Below, one piece after another: positions 11,100-23,734 of a stretch of 64,000 nucleotides of DNA (its first letter is position 1; the number at the start of each line of letters is the position of its first letter). The stretch comes from Hemileia vastatrix. Lineage: Eukaryota; Basidiomycota; Pucciniomycetes; Pucciniales; Zaghouaniaceae. The translations under genes and the position numbers were made by a program. The stretch is taken from contig JASXTE010000004.1 of the NCBI GenBank assembly GCA_030280995.1, positions 39,488,797 to 39,552,796 on the forward strand, given 5' to 3'. Under the pieces are notes generated by a model that was not told where the DNA came from, did not search any database, and saw only the letters and a list, made by a program, of their open reading frames with translations.

Positions 11100-11285
11100 A
11101 AAAAAGGGACAGATGATATTAGAAAACATGAGGGTGAAGGACTGAAGAGATGAGAAGAATCAGAGCAGTATGAAAAAGGTAAGAAGAATAAAAAACACAC
11201 ACCTTGATGAAAGTGCAGAATAAAAAATGAAGAGAAAGATAGTTGGGGGAATCTGGAAGGAGAATTCTATTAGGAAAGCAGTATG
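11100..11285 (-). repeat. Inverted partner of the 3.56-3.71 kb repeat
   Basis: The reverse complement reproduces the CCAGATTCCCCCAACTA landmark and the pyrimidine-rich follow-on of the copy at 3560-3710. 11285-11760 has no recognisable gene. A possible TIR-like end lies near 11747-11770. Confidence 0.5.
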
Positions 11286-11779
11286 ATAATCATCATGAAA
11301 TGTGTTATGAAATGAATTATGAAGATGTGTGTATTGAAAACATAAATTTTGATGAAAAATGAAAAATGACCATTACAAATATGCAACTTTTCCTGTAGGA
11401 ATCATGAAACAGGTATGTCACAAGTAAAGAGATTTAGAGGTTGAAGAAATAAGTAAAAAATAAGGGAAACATGAATGGTCATAATTTCATAATAAAATGT
11501 TGAAAATTCCAGTGAGGGGTGTGTGCTAAGGATTGATGAGGAGATGGAAGCCAGTGTGTCACATGTGACTTAGATGAGATGGAAAAAGTAGGGATGTTTT
11601 GGCTAAATTGTGGTTGTGAAAAAAAATTATGAAAAAAGTGCTGATTTAAGGTCATAACTGACACCCAATTTTGAAATAAGTAACATTTTTGCAAATTTTT
11701 AGCGCTTATTTTCTTTAAAATACACAATTGAGTCTAGTGTAATTTTGCCAGAACTGATACCTCATAATATATAGTTTTT

Positions 11780-12400
11780 ACTTCCAAATACTATCACACC
11801 ACTACAGGTTATGGGCTTGTCCCACTGAATAAAAAAAACTTTTTTTGCATCTTATCTTTGATTTATTTTGATATGTGCTTCATGCTTTTCTCTTCAGCCA
11901 TTTTCCTATTCTCACTCATAATTGTTCTTTTATCTTTTGATCATTGCATTGTTTAATCCATATGTTCTGTGTCTCTTCTTTTCTTATGATGGTCTTTGAT
12001 TTCTTAGCTGAGCAGGGAGTAGTTGGACTTGAAGAACAAGTGGGGGAAGACTTCCTTTGAGAAGATGTGTGACAATGAGGCATTTTATGATATTTGATGA
12101 TGAAAAGGAGTAGAAATGAGAAGATGAGATGGGGAGGGATCTGAATGGATGAAAGAAATAGACAGGATGGGGATCTGCAGCAAGGAGGGAGACTGGAACA
12201 TCCAGAAGGCTGTCCAAGATGTGGCTATGAATAATTGAGAGTAAGAATGTCAGATAAGAGGTGAGCCTTGACACATAAAATGTCTAATAACCCAATTTTT
12301 TTCAAATTTAATAGCAGAAGATAATTTGGGAATAAGGATTTTTATCTTAAATTAATTTAATTGAAAATTCACCAACACTGATACTCTCTAATTTTGATTG
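11780..12400. other. Noncoding stretch between repeats
   Basis: No gene recognised. Near 12370-12390 the sequence CACTGATACTCTCTAA is a decayed M1-type tip read in reverse. The open frames are pyrimidine- or purine-rich low-complexity strings. Confidence 0.4.
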
Positions 12401-12404
12401 TGAG

Positions 12405-12690
12405 AACTTAGCATTTTTTCTATCTACACCCCTTGCTCATTTGGTTGCAAATTTCTGCTTCATAAATCACCTAAACCTTCTACAAGCAACAATGAAGCAA
12501 CTCTCAACTAGGTGGCAACTTTTATCAACTTTGAATGCTATTGCTTTAACTTCAATTTCTAGCTCTTATTTGGAATTTATTTGGAAAACAATTTGGCTTA
12601 TATATCTATTCTTTCCAAGAATCATTACATCATTCAAAGGGTGAAAAAACTTCTTCCTCATCCCAGATAAATTCTCCACTCAATTCTCTG
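12405..12690 (+). repeat. Dispersed repeat R1, copy 2
   Basis: Same order of landmarks as 1800-2085 and better preserved in the middle. About 10.6 kb from copy 1 in the same orientation. Confidence 0.65.
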
Positions 12691-12939
12691 AATTCATATA
12701 TTAAAACTCATTCAATTATTTCAAACATCTCTAGATTCTTTCATAAAAGCTTTATCAACTAATCTCCAATCATGCTATATTTCATAAAAATTATTGCAAT
12801 AAAAAGTGTGATCCTGAGATTAAACTTGCTGTTGCACTATGTCACTTTGGATCATATTGAAATGGTGCTGCTTTAAAATATTTGGAAAATCTCTTTATCA
12901 TAAGATATAGTACTGTGACATTAAAAAATTTATTTGTGC

Positions 12940-14073
12940 TGTAGACAATCCTATAGTACTAGCTATAGGCCTTGACCAAGGGAGTTGGAGTAAAACTGGA
13001 GAGAAAAACCCCTGTCCCTTTGAGAAAACCAGGTGAGATTAATTTTCTACAGCAAATTAGAGACTGTTACAATTCCCCCTTCCAAACAACTCCTTGACTG
13101 CTTTACAATTCAATAAAGTAGCCAATAGCAGACCACTGAGAACCAAAGAGCCAGAAAACCTGAAATGCAGAGAAATCCACACCAGAAACCAAAGACACAG
13201 TGCACTTATTGCAAAAACACAGAAAAAATACTTGATGTAGGTTGCAATGCTACAACAGAGAAATCAGTTGCCAAAGTTAAGTTAAATGAAGAACTAACAT
13301 TGAAACAAACACAGCCAATTGTGGCCAAAAAACAGTGAAAATTGAGTGACAAACAATGATATGATTACCAAATGGTTGTCCGATAATTAAAGTTGCCCCA
13401 AATTGTCTTATTTAGTATGTACACACAGACCACCTATCTAAAATCCATGCACAGCAACTAATTTGGCGCCTTTGACAGCCAAATTGAATAAAAACCCTCT
13501 AGAAACGCTCCCCAGCTTTCTAGGATTGAGGCGGGAGGACCTCCCTGAAGCCAAAAAACCACCATTAACATCTAAAAAGCCCCAAATACTTTGAAAAATC
13601 CACTACAACCACTAAACCCCTTAAAACACAAAATTCAGCTATGACAACATTGTGACATAAAATATAGATCCAAATTAGCCTTACTTAATGGTACTAAGCA
13701 CTTAACCCTAAGGCTTAAGGTTAGCCAGTAAAACACAAAAAACAAAATTATACAGCTATCTTTTAGAAATGAAAAGTGGGGAAATGACCCCTTAAAACTT
13801 GGAATATGAAAAACTTCAACAAGACATAAAATATATATAAAAACCAGGGCTATCTAATGGTGGTACTCACATACAAATAGTCCTAATATTCACTGAATAA
13901 AACCAAAAAACACGTAATTCTTTGACCAATTTCAATTAAGACATACACAAACAGCAACACACAGCCAAACAAAGACCCCTGCCAATGTTGGAAGACCACA
14001 GCGCCTCTAAAAAGATTTAAGTCAACACAATTAAATATTTTTTTAAAATATGTTGTTAAAATTTGGCAATACA
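12940..14073 (-). mobile_element. LTR of family F (minus orientation)
   Basis: Read on the minus strand the unit starts TGTATTGCCAAATTTT and ends ...CTATAGCTAGTACTATAGGATTGTCTACA-like, a TG...CA pair. The last 100 bases match the ends of both element E LTRs and of the LTR at 22.6-23.7 kb. A run AATGTAGGGGG lies immediately upstream in the minus sense (14074-14085) and resembles a polypurine tract, so this may be a 3' LTR whose internal region lay to the right. No gag or pol is recognised there. About 1134 bp, no matching flanking duplication. Confidence 0.75.
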
Positions 14074-14089
14074 CCCCCTACATTTTATT

Positions 14090-15160
14090 AAAGTAAGGGG
14101 TGGATATCACCAAAATTTATTCAAGTGAACTATTTTTCAATACCCTCCACTAAATTTTATGGAAGAAAGGGGTGGGAGTCACCAAAAATAAATATAATTA
14201 CATAAATTAATATATAAACAACTAATTTATTTCAATTTCTCTATTTTTAAAGTAATGTCAATTCCTCTAGTCAAAATGTGGATCAAATTAAAAAATAGAA
14301 GTTTGGAACCTTCCACAGGTATAGTGTCAGGCTAATTTCAAGTCCAGATACATGAATAGCTTTAACATTAAGTTTTATAAAAAAAAATTATGGTCCTATA
14401 TGAATACTGTAGTAAAAATAAAATATGTATTAAATTATAACTCAATATAAGGGTCTCAGTAATTTTAATCTCACTAATTATAAATGGGTTACAATCTTAT
14501 AATTGGTAGAAAATTAGATGTTATAATTCAGATACTCTTCAAAGACTTTAGAAGTACTACTGATATGTATTGTAATTGTACTGGTTATATATTTTGATTG
14601 TCATTATAAAGAATTTAGAAAACAAGACCAAAAACCTGCTCCTTTTATACCCAATAATCTTACAATGTATCTCCTTGATTTACCAGTCCTATAAAAAGCT
14701 AATGAAACCTTGTTCTAGATAATACACCTGTTCATCAACATAAAGAATGACAAATAACAAAATTAGAATGATATCACCTACCAAAATTATGGAGTAATAG
14801 GGATAATGCATCAAAATAAAAGAATAAGCAAAAAAGAGAGTATATGTGTGTAATATCTTAAAATAAAAGAGTAAAAAAGGAAATAATAACACTTAATATT
14901 ACACAATATTAAGGTTGATAAACAGTAGAAATCATGATGCTAATTATTCCAAATTACTACATGAAATCCCCATTCAAAAATGACCAAAATTGGTGGAGAA
15001 ACCATTGAGAAACCCAAAAACAACATGAGATGTGGGGTAACTAAATGCAGTCCTTGGTAGGTGCTTTCCAGGATAAATCCTTGACTAATTTAGGGAGATT
15101 TAAGTGTGGTAGTTATTTTTTGGCACCAAGTTTGAAATGATAAATGAAATTACTGCATAT
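14090..15160. other. AT-rich sequence, no gene recognised
   Basis: It may include decayed internal sequence of the LTR at 12940-14073: 14090-14170 repeats a CACCAAAATTTATTC / GGGGTGGGAGTCACC pattern that also resembles 4080-4200. No protein-like frame. Confidence 0.35.
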
Positions 15161-15162
15161 AA

Positions 15163-15310
15163 CACCACACAATATTTGGGGGGGACTTGCTAGCAAGTCC
15201 TCAACTTGAACTCAGTTGGAACTCAGATGGAACTCAGACTGAAATTTGATAGAGCTCCTACTGAAATGTGCTTGAAAACCAACTTCAAATGTTTTACAAA
15301 CCTAGCTGAA
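15163..15310 (+). mobile_element. M2 MITE left end (unpaired nearby)
   Basis: CACCACACAATATTTGGGG followed by the exact palindrome GGACTTGCTAGCAAGTCC and the family's repeated GAACTCAG-type subterminal sequence. Homology fades after about 150 bp. The only matching right end downstream is at 19870-20008. Confidence 0.75.
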
Positions 15311-15739
15311 TCTTTTGTGGTATCATAATTAAAGGGAAATGAGCTCATCTTAAATTTTGAATGAAAAGAGTTTCAGTAATCATTACAAACACTGTACACC
15401 TTAAGCTCATAGTTTCAACTCAGTATTTTATAATATAGTTTAACATGGAGCTGAAAACTAATTTAAAACTTTTAACTTTTCAAGTGATATTTTTACTCTT
15501 ATTTATTACTTATTTAAAATTGATTGAAACAGATTAAAAATCATATTTAAATGTTCAAAATTGTTTGAAAAAAATTACCATAATTTTCAAAACTACTAAT
15601 TTCAGAGAACTATTAGAAATTGAATTTTTTTGATTCATTTTTTAATATTTTTCAGTCAGGTAACATAATTTTGAGTCAGGAAAAGTGAAATTAAATATTC
15701 ACTTGCTGAGTGGTATTCAGTATGTAAATGTAAATTGAT

Positions 15740-16010
15740 AATTCATATGTATAATGAAAATAATTTTGAATATTCATTCAAAAAATATATGCAAAAAACA
15801 AAATTTATATTGAATATGCATATTAAAATTGATATTCAATATGAATATACATATTAAAATTCATATTCAATATGAATATGTGAAATCATATTGCATATTG
15901 AATATGCATATGCAAAATTAATATTGAATATTTATATGCAATGAAATAAAGAATATGCATACAAAAAATTAAATTTGATATAAATATTAAAATTTATATT
16001 GAATAAAATA
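15740..16010. repeat. AT-rich array of short dyads
   Basis: ATTCAATATGAAT-like and ATATGCATAT palindromic words recur many times with irregular spacing, followed by TTTTA repeats to about 16100. Cruciform-prone low-complexity DNA. Confidence 0.6.
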
Positions 16011-16370
16011 TTTAAAAAAAATTCAGTATGAGTTGATTTTATGTTATATTATTTAATTTGTTAAATTGACTTTATTTTATTTTATTTTATTATATTGAGT
16101 TGTATTTGGTTATGTATTATATGATTTTATTTTATTGCACTTTATTACATTCTTTTTCAAAATATATAATAATAATGATTTATTTTGTTTTAACTCATTT
16201 TATACCATTTGTATTTATCTTTTTTTAATTCTAGCTATTATACTCATCTATTTGTCCTTTTTATATTCAATTACATTATAATAAGTCTTAATTTTATTTA
16301 ATTCATTTAATTAGATTCATGGATGCTGTTGTATAGCCATTTAGAAGCATTAAGTTTATCAAATTGGCTG

Positions 16371-16735
16371 GTGAACTATGATATACGGACATAGATCAGA
16401 GTTCACAGGCTAAAAATGTATGTGGTACTCTGATGTACCGCTGTAGATCAGAGTCCACATGGATAAAAAAGAGTGGTGAACTTTGATGTACAGCCATAGA
16501 TCAGAGTTCACATGCATCAAATTGGATGTGGTACTCTGATGTATGGCTGTAGATCAGGGTACACATGCATAAAAATGCATGTGGTACTTTGATGCACGGC
16601 CATAGATCATAGCACAAATGCATAAAAATTCTTGGCTAAATCAGATGTTAAGCTGTAGATCAGAGGTCACATGCATGAAATTGGGTTGTGAAATCTGATC
16701 AATGGGTTTACATCAGAGTTCACCAGCTCATTTTG
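16371..16735 (+). repeat. Minisatellite: seven roughly 52-bp units, each a hairpin
   Basis: Units begin near 16371, 16422, 16476, 16528, 16581, 16632 and 16686 (51-54 bp each). Within a unit, GTGNWACTCTGAT is followed about 12 nt later by its complement ATCAGAGTTCAC, then a linker that in several units holds ATGCATAAAAATGCAT, a second small dyad. It is diverged but phase is maintained. No coding potential. Confidence 0.9.
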
Positions 16736-17037
16736 AGAATTCAAAGACTTTCATTTGCACATGTTATATCACCTTTTTAAATAAAATAAGATAATAAAAA
16801 TTTAATTAAGATGTAAGGGAATAAAATATACTAAAGCTAAACAAAACAAATTTAAAATAAAATAAAATAAATAGAATAATAGGAAGTGAAATGAAATGAA
16901 ATACAATATATTATAATACAGTATTATATAGTATTATAGAATAAAGTAAAGAAAAATCAATTCAAATAAAATAAAATAAAGTAAAATAAATATTTTTTTA
17001 AAATGCATCTTAAAAATGATAGAAACTTTTTAACTCA

Positions 17038-17250
17038 CACCGCAAAAAATCAAGTGGCACCTGCTAGCAGGTGGCTATACTTATATTCAGTTTTGATTTA
17101 AGAGTAAATTTGATTTGATGTTGTTTGAGCTAGTGTGCTCATTTTTCAGTGCGCAGTCTTTCCAGAAGAATTACAGCTGAGCTGAAATTGATTTGAGTCA
17201 AAGATAAGGATTGGCACCTGCTATCAGGTGCCCATGGTTTTTTTCTGGTG
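17038..17250. mobile_element. MITE family M3, copy 1
   Basis: A 213-bp element with the 3-bp duplication TCA at 17035-17037 and 17251-17253. Ends start CACCGCAAAAAATC and CACCAGAAAAAAAC. Each carries a subterminal palindrome: exact GGCACCTGCTAGCAGGTG-type on the left and one mismatch on the right. Three further copies lie at 52.6, 53.6 and 57.6 kb. Confidence 0.9.
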
Positions 17251-17253
17251 TCA

Positions 17254-19860
17254 TTAAGAAACATTATCAAAAAAATTAAATTTTTTCTTGAGCTAGATTT
17301 TTCAGTGTAGTTTAAAGAATATAGACATACCAATGCATTTAAATATAAACTACAGACAAACCTTGAAGCATGATAAGCTATTTATCAATATATATAGTGG
17401 TAAATAAAATACTTCATCATGAATAGGGCTCTTATAGCTCTCATTTAAAAAAAACTGAATACAAATGAGTTTAATATATCTCTTTATGTTCAGATACCTA
17501 TTTACTTAAACTTAAAACTTATCATTTATATTATATGCCAGTTTATTCATTGTTAAAACTTTTTTAGAAAATTCAAAAACATTAAATATGTTAAATTTTT
17601 AAATTAATTTGAAGAATGCTCATGATGAGATTTGCATTGGGAGCTCAATCAGAGATCCATCAATACTGAGATTAAACTTGTGATAAGATATTAAAAAATG
17701 TATAAATATATGATTCTATTAACTAATTTTTTTTAAAAAAAATTACTTACGAAATAAAAGGATAAACATTAAAACAATATATTTTAAAAATGTGTATGAA
17801 TTTATTGAAAATAAATTGAAAATTTTTTTGTATATGTTTATATAAAAATAAAAAGTTGACACTCAAATTTAAAACATGTAAAAAGGTCTTATATGAAATT
17901 TTAAGTGGGATTGTATGGAGATTAGGAACAACATCTGTAACTGACAAGAAGCATACTATAGGAGATTAAAATTAAGTAATTTCATCACAAAACTCATGTT
18001 TAAATATGTGGAACAATATTTAATTATATATTTTATTTAATGTAAATGCCTTCTTCTAATTTTTACTAAATATCATTAAGATTTTTGAGTTTTATTGTAG
18101 GTTTTCTTTTCTCAAAATATTTTATAGATAATAAAATTTGACTGGGTTTTCAAGGATATTTATAATTATTATCCTCATAAAATTAAATTATTGGGAAGAA
18201 GAAATGTATTACTATGTATTTATTAATTTAAATATTGCATTACTTTTGATTCTTTCAATTTTATTATTGATATAAGTAGTAAAAACTAATGTATCTTGAA
18301 TTACTGAAGATCTATACAAATCCATAAACTAGAATTCAACTTCATTTAAATTTAAAATGAACATCTCCACTTTAGTATAACAGGGTGAAGAATTTAAGAC
18401 CTTAAGTCAGTATTCTTATGATTGAAATAAAGCTGCTTCTGTAGTAAGAAATATAAAATTAAGGTGAATTCTGATGTTTGGTAATAAAATAGCATCCACC
18501 CTCTTATTTTTAAAAACTCTTATTTCAATTTTTCTCAGCTACTTTTTCTAATTTTATCTCTCTTACTAGCACCTTTATATGTGATCATATTTTTACAACA
18601 AATGTTTTTCTACCTTCTGTTCACCTCTCACTTTTCTCTCCCCTTTTTTCTTTCACTCCCTATCCCACAAATCTTGGCCTGTTTCTTGTCCCTTAAAATA
18701 TCTCCCCACTCCTTCCAATACACTGTAATTAAGAATTAAGCCCATTCTGATTCCTTTTTATATCCTCAATTATATTTACAGACTTCTCAAAACAAATTTT
18801 ACTTGCCAATCTACCCCTTTTTTTTGACACATATTTACAATTTTTATCATGACCCTTTGCTTTTTCTACACTTACCCTCTCATCAATCCCTTTTCACTTT
18901 CTTCTCAGATAAATTTTTTTGGTTTCTATGAGCTATAGAAGGCATAAAGGTCTGGGGAAGTGATAAATAGGGATGGAAAGAAGTGGAAAGATGTAGGGAT
19001 ACTCTTAAAGGGCCAGAGAGAGTTTGATAGTAGAAAAAAGGGTTTAAAATCAAGAAAATAATTTTGTTGAGGGAAAATATGATAAATTTTTAACAGGGAA
19101 ATAATATTAAAGATAATTATTTATGTAAGAGAGAAGGTAGGAATGGAGAGGTAAGTAATAGTGTTATACAAAATAAAATAATAATAAAACGTGAGAAATA
19201 TGCTATATAGCATTGAAAGAGGAATGGAATCAATTAAAAAACAAATAGAAATCAAACAAACCATTTTTATAATATTCATCTCAATAAAATTTCATTTTAT
19301 GTATTTCATTTTTCATATTTTGAAGATAAAGGGTTAATATATTGTAAAAAATACTATTACATGCATATCTTTTTTATTTAATGAATAGAAAACAGAATAG
19401 ATATTTATGTTAGAGCTTAATTTTATCACCAAAGTATTATTCCCTCCATTTTTATAAGTGTTTTAGATTTTTTAGATATCTTAAATATTAATAATGGTTA
19501 ATAAAATCATTTGGAATAATTAGAACTCAATTTTTCTCTCAAATTCTTACTTAGGAAATTTAATGGAAGATCTTAATTTGCAAAACATTTTCTTGAATTA
19601 TTTACTATAGTGCCTTAAAAGCTCACCATATATTAACCATTAGGTAAATTTATTTGATCATATAAATTCTATTTTTTTCAATTTGAATTGGGGTGTGTCT
19701 GGGTTTACATGCAACAAAGTATAAAATTATTTTAAAAATTTTGTAGCTTTCCAGACTAGCTTAGCTGTGGAGGAGGGCTGTTTTCAACATACAATTACAA
19801 AATTTTGTTTTTAATGCGTGAACATTTAAAAAAAAAAATTTCACATGTACTTCAAAAAAT
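17254..19860. other. AT-rich sequence without recognisable genes
   Basis: Only short, compositionally biased frames. 18530-18910 is pyrimidine-rich and resembles 2086-2680 in composition. This stretch lies between the two M2 ends at 15163 and 20008. Confidence 0.4.
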
Positions 19861-19869
19861 AATCAAGCT

Positions 19870-20008
19870 AGCTTTGTCTGAGGTTCAATGTACTTTCACA
19901 CTTTATTCCTTATAGTCTCATCACTACCTCAATTTGTTCTCAATTAGATATGAATTTAAACTCAAGTTTGCGGACTTTCTAGCAAGTCTGCCCCCATATT
20001 GTGTGGTG
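19870..20008 (+). mobile_element. M2 MITE right end (unpaired nearby)
   Basis: GCGGACTTTCTAGCAAGTC (decayed palindrome) then TGCCCCCATATTGTGTGGTG, the mirrored M2 terminus. The preceding 100 bp match the right half of the complete copies. The flanking triplet AAG does not match TAA beside the left end at 15163, so pairing of the two is unproven. Confidence 0.7.
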
Positions 20009-20171
20009 AAGGAACCTGGTATTTGGCGCAAAGTTCACATGGGACAGAAAGGTCATTCAATGAAATATTAATGATGATATTAATATAATACAAGATGAAA
20101 ATAATTAGGACTAGTTAAGGTAGTTGGTTGAAGAGGATGAATATGTGTTTTATCAATTATGCAAATTTAAA

Positions 20172-21270
20172 AGAATGGGGACATTCTTCATTGGAGAGAT
20201 GATCTGGCAGTCTAAAGTTTAGTATGTTTCAGCCAGGCTGTATCAGGAGTCCAGTAGAATGTATAATATTTTATTTGAGGGAATAAAGTGATGTATTTTA
20301 TAATATTTTATTGCATAATAAAATTATATAAAAATTTTATTAAAATGAGTAAAATAAGTATTATATTAATTTTATTATTAAATAAATTATTTATACACTT
20401 GCATTAAACATAATATATATCATATTCTATAAATCATGTTATATTTTTTATCTATTTACTATTAATAAATTGATAATTGATTCATTATAAATCTATATTA
20501 TAATTACTATTGTAAAATTAAAATTAAAATGGAATTAAAATTTAATTAATTAAAATTATATATTAAATCAATCTTCTCATATGTCATAATCCATAAATAT
20601 TGTGCGCTTTTTTGACCCTTAACTGTGTTCAAAAATATTTTATTAAATAAGTTAAAATACTTACTTAATAAAATAAATTAAATGCTTAATTTTAATTATT
20701 GTTCATTAAATTAATTACTTGTTTCACTTTATTTTGTTATTACTCAAATGGAATAGTTAAAACAATACTAGTTTCTGTTTTGGGCTTAAATTGATTATAT
20801 ATTTAATTGCATAAAAATGGTCTGATTATATTGGTTCAATTAAAACACTTAAAACTCATTATAATGCCTATTTTGGATATATTACTCACACTTTCCCATG
20901 TTACAAATTTGGGTAGTTACTCACTATTTTTATTAACTGGGTAAGGAATGCAGGATGGGAGAAATTTGTTCTTATTTGTAGGTTTAATTACTTGTTTCGT
21001 ATTTTTCTCTCAATAACCAGGTTTCAATTATATTCTTTTATTTTCTTGTTTCATTTTGTTATCAATTTGGCTATACAAATTTGTGGTGCTTCAGAGGACC
21101 CCTTTCCTATAAAAAGGTTTTTGGTAATCCTCATTCAACCCATCACTTACTTTATCATTAATATATTACACTTTATTTTTAAATAAATAAATACAACCTA
21201 TATTATACTAAATAATTTTATTGCAGTAACTAACTCTATAAGAATTAAAAGTACTATATAGTTCTAAGGT
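20172..21270 (+). mobile_element. Decayed 3' terminus (hairpin and PPT) and LTR remnant, B/E type
   Basis: AAAGAATGGGGACATTCTT (hairpin) followed by a purine-rich ATTGGAGAGA matches the sequence just before the 3' LTRs of E, B and G. The next bases (AGTCTAAAGTTTAGTATG) match the sense start of B-type LTRs. From about 20300 onward homology is not evident by eye; the right limit is a guess. No gene is seen here. Confidence 0.4.
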
Positions 21271-21459
21271 TGCTTTAAAATGTTCCTTTTAGTATTATCT
21301 AATTTTTTTGTTAAGAAGAGAAATAAAATACTTAAAAAAATTTAAGTAATATTATACCAACATCAAGTCCTTTAGTTAACCATTTGTTGTCCTTAGTTTC
21401 CCTTTTATTTCCTTTTTTCTTATTCTTCTTCTTCTTTTTCTTCTTCTCCTTCCTTATAG

Positions 21460-22563
21460 TCAACCCGCCAACAGTATGGCACTAAAGTTTATTAAAGGTG
21501 GATTTTTGGAAGATAATTTTTGAGGCTTGGAAGCTAATTTAAATTTAAAATGGTTATATTTGAGGAAATGAGTATATAAAAAGGGTTTAAAAAGCATAGT
21601 TTTATGAGTCAAGATTAAATGAATAATTAAAGTTCACAAAATGCAAGTATAGGTCTAAAGGTGCATGAAAATTAAAGACAGGAGTCTCAAGAAACTTTGA
21701 AAGTTTATATGGAATTTTTGATATTTACTACTATTTAGAAATAATACTAAAAAGTATTCTTGATTCTTTTTGATTTTTAAGAATTTACTTAACTATTTTT
21801 TTATATTTTTACTAGGTGAATAGTGCAGACAACAAAAATTAGAATGGATTATAAAGGAGAAGTAACCCTATCATCTGTAATTTTTCTATATTTTTAGCAG
21901 AATTTTAAGTTTCTAATTAAGTCCAGAAGTCTGTACAAGCTCTGTATGGACTGGGGAAATCTCCAGACAAGTTCCGGGATGCTCCAGCTTGGGGAAATAG
22001 GGACTGTGACATACTATGCATATAGACCCTGTAGACTCAAAATTAAATAGCAGAGAACATCTAACAGAGTAAAACAACTTAATCATTAACAAAAACAATG
22101 CATATTAACAACAATTATTATTATTTTAAATAACAAATTATAAAATTGTAATACCCTTTTAAATATAACACTTTTACGTAAAAATTGATTAATTTCACTC
22201 ATAATCACATTTAATAACTTATAGGGTACCATTATAAAGGTCTCATCACCAGAAACGTAAATTTAACAACTAAGTCATATGAAAATAAAAGCTTCATAAA
22301 GATATATTATTCAATCATTTAAATAACTTTTCTAATTACAGCTTCACTGTTGTGTTTCTTACCCTCATTATAAAGAACATTTTTTCAAAATCTCAATACC
22401 ATTATTAAAACATAGTTTATTAGTCATTTCATAACAATTAAAGGTTATAGCTTAGTTATTCGTGAACTCTTTATTAACTTAAAGGGACAGGTTTCTCTTT
22501 GGTTTATCCAACTCCCTTGGATTCTACTTACAGCAAGGCAACTTTAATAAGAGTCTTTCTACA
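21460..22563 (+). mobile_element. B-type LTR, plus orientation, diverged
   Basis: The reverse complement reads TGTAGAAAGACTCTTATTAAAG...GCTGTAAGTAGAATCCAAGGGAGTTGGATAAAC, matching the tip of the B and G LTRs, and the other end carries AGTATGGCACTAAAGTTTA. It keeps a decayed 11-bp-periodic array at 21922-21990. Appears isolated. The left boundary is approximate. Confidence 0.75.
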
Positions 22564-22639
22564 CCATAAAATTTTTCATTTCTCTTAAATCATGAAAATC
22601 TCTCAATTTTACATTATGCTTGACCTTACAGAACTCAGG

Positions 22640-23734
22640 GCTTGAGTAGCTCATCATTGATTTTTCATATAATCAAGAGCATAAATTTCCCTAACTAGTT
22701 TTGTATACTCTTCTCATATTGCCACAGTGTTGTCTTCCAAAATTTGAAGGGGCCTTTGTTGTGTCATTTGGTACTGTTTGTAGATGTCTTACATAACATT
22801 ATTTTATAAAATATAGTTTTTCTAATCTTATGGGATAAATACTGGAACTATTGTTATATGGTTATTACCATAGAATAGCCCTGGTTTTTCTCTACATTTC
22901 ATGTATTGTGAAATTTTTCATATTCTAAGTTTAAAGGGGTCTTTTTCTCATTTTTCATTTCTAAAAGAGAGCTGTTTAATTTTGTTTTGTGTTTTTTTGA
23001 GATAGCCTTAAGTCTTAGGGTTAAGTGTTTAGTACCATTTGATAGACCTAATTAGGCTCTAGATTTCATTTTTCTAGGTTGTTATTGCTTAATTTTGTGT
23101 TTTTAAGGTTTTAGTAGTTGTAGTGGATTTTTCTAAGGTAAATGGGGTATTTTAGCTTAGAAGCAGGTGCCCACATGATGTGGAGCACCATATGAGCCCA
23201 TGTATGTAATTTTAAGGTGGGGGAAGCACTTGGAAATGGTGTTTATGCATGTATATAAGAAAATAGGACAGTTTGGGGCAACTCTAATCTAGATACAACC
23301 ATCTGGTAATTATATCACTGTTTCTCACTCATTTTTCATTGTTTTTTGGTCACTATTAGCTGTGTTTGTTTTAAGGTTAGCTCTTTATTTAACTCAACTT
23401 TGGAAACTTGTTTCTCGGGTGTAGCTTTGAAACCTGCATCAAGTATTATTGCTTTTTCCTGTGCACCACATGCACTGTGTCTCTGGTTTCTGGTGTTGAT
23501 TTTATCTACATTTCAGGTTTTGTTTCTTTGGTTCTCAGTGGTCTGCTGTTGGCTACTGTCTTGCCTTGTCAAAAAGTCAAGAAGTTTTCTGGAAGGAGTA
23601 TTGTAGCAGTATTCAGTTTGTTGTTGCAAATTAATCTCACCTGGTATTTCTCAAAGGGACAGGGGATTTTCTCTCCAGTTTTACTCCAACTCCCTTGGTC
23701 AAGGCCTATATCTAGTACTATAGGATTTTCTACA
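22640..23734 (+). mobile_element. LTR of family F (plus orientation)
   Basis: Collinear with the LTR at 12940-14073 over about 1 kb (AGCCCTGGTTTTTCTC, CTTAGGGTTAAGTG, GTGGATTTTTCTAAGG, CTCTGGTTTCTGG, CAAAGGGACAGGGG) and ending GCCTATATCTAGTACTATAGGATTTTCTACA-like. It abuts decayed pol of element D on its right, so it probably inserted into D. The left boundary is uncertain by tens of bases. Frames inside it (23346-23773) are LTR sequence, not genes. Confidence 0.75.

Noticed and set aside
16371..16735. CRISPR array
   Set aside because: Repeats are about 52 bp, diverged and contiguous, with no unique spacers; a eukaryotic minisatellite fits better.
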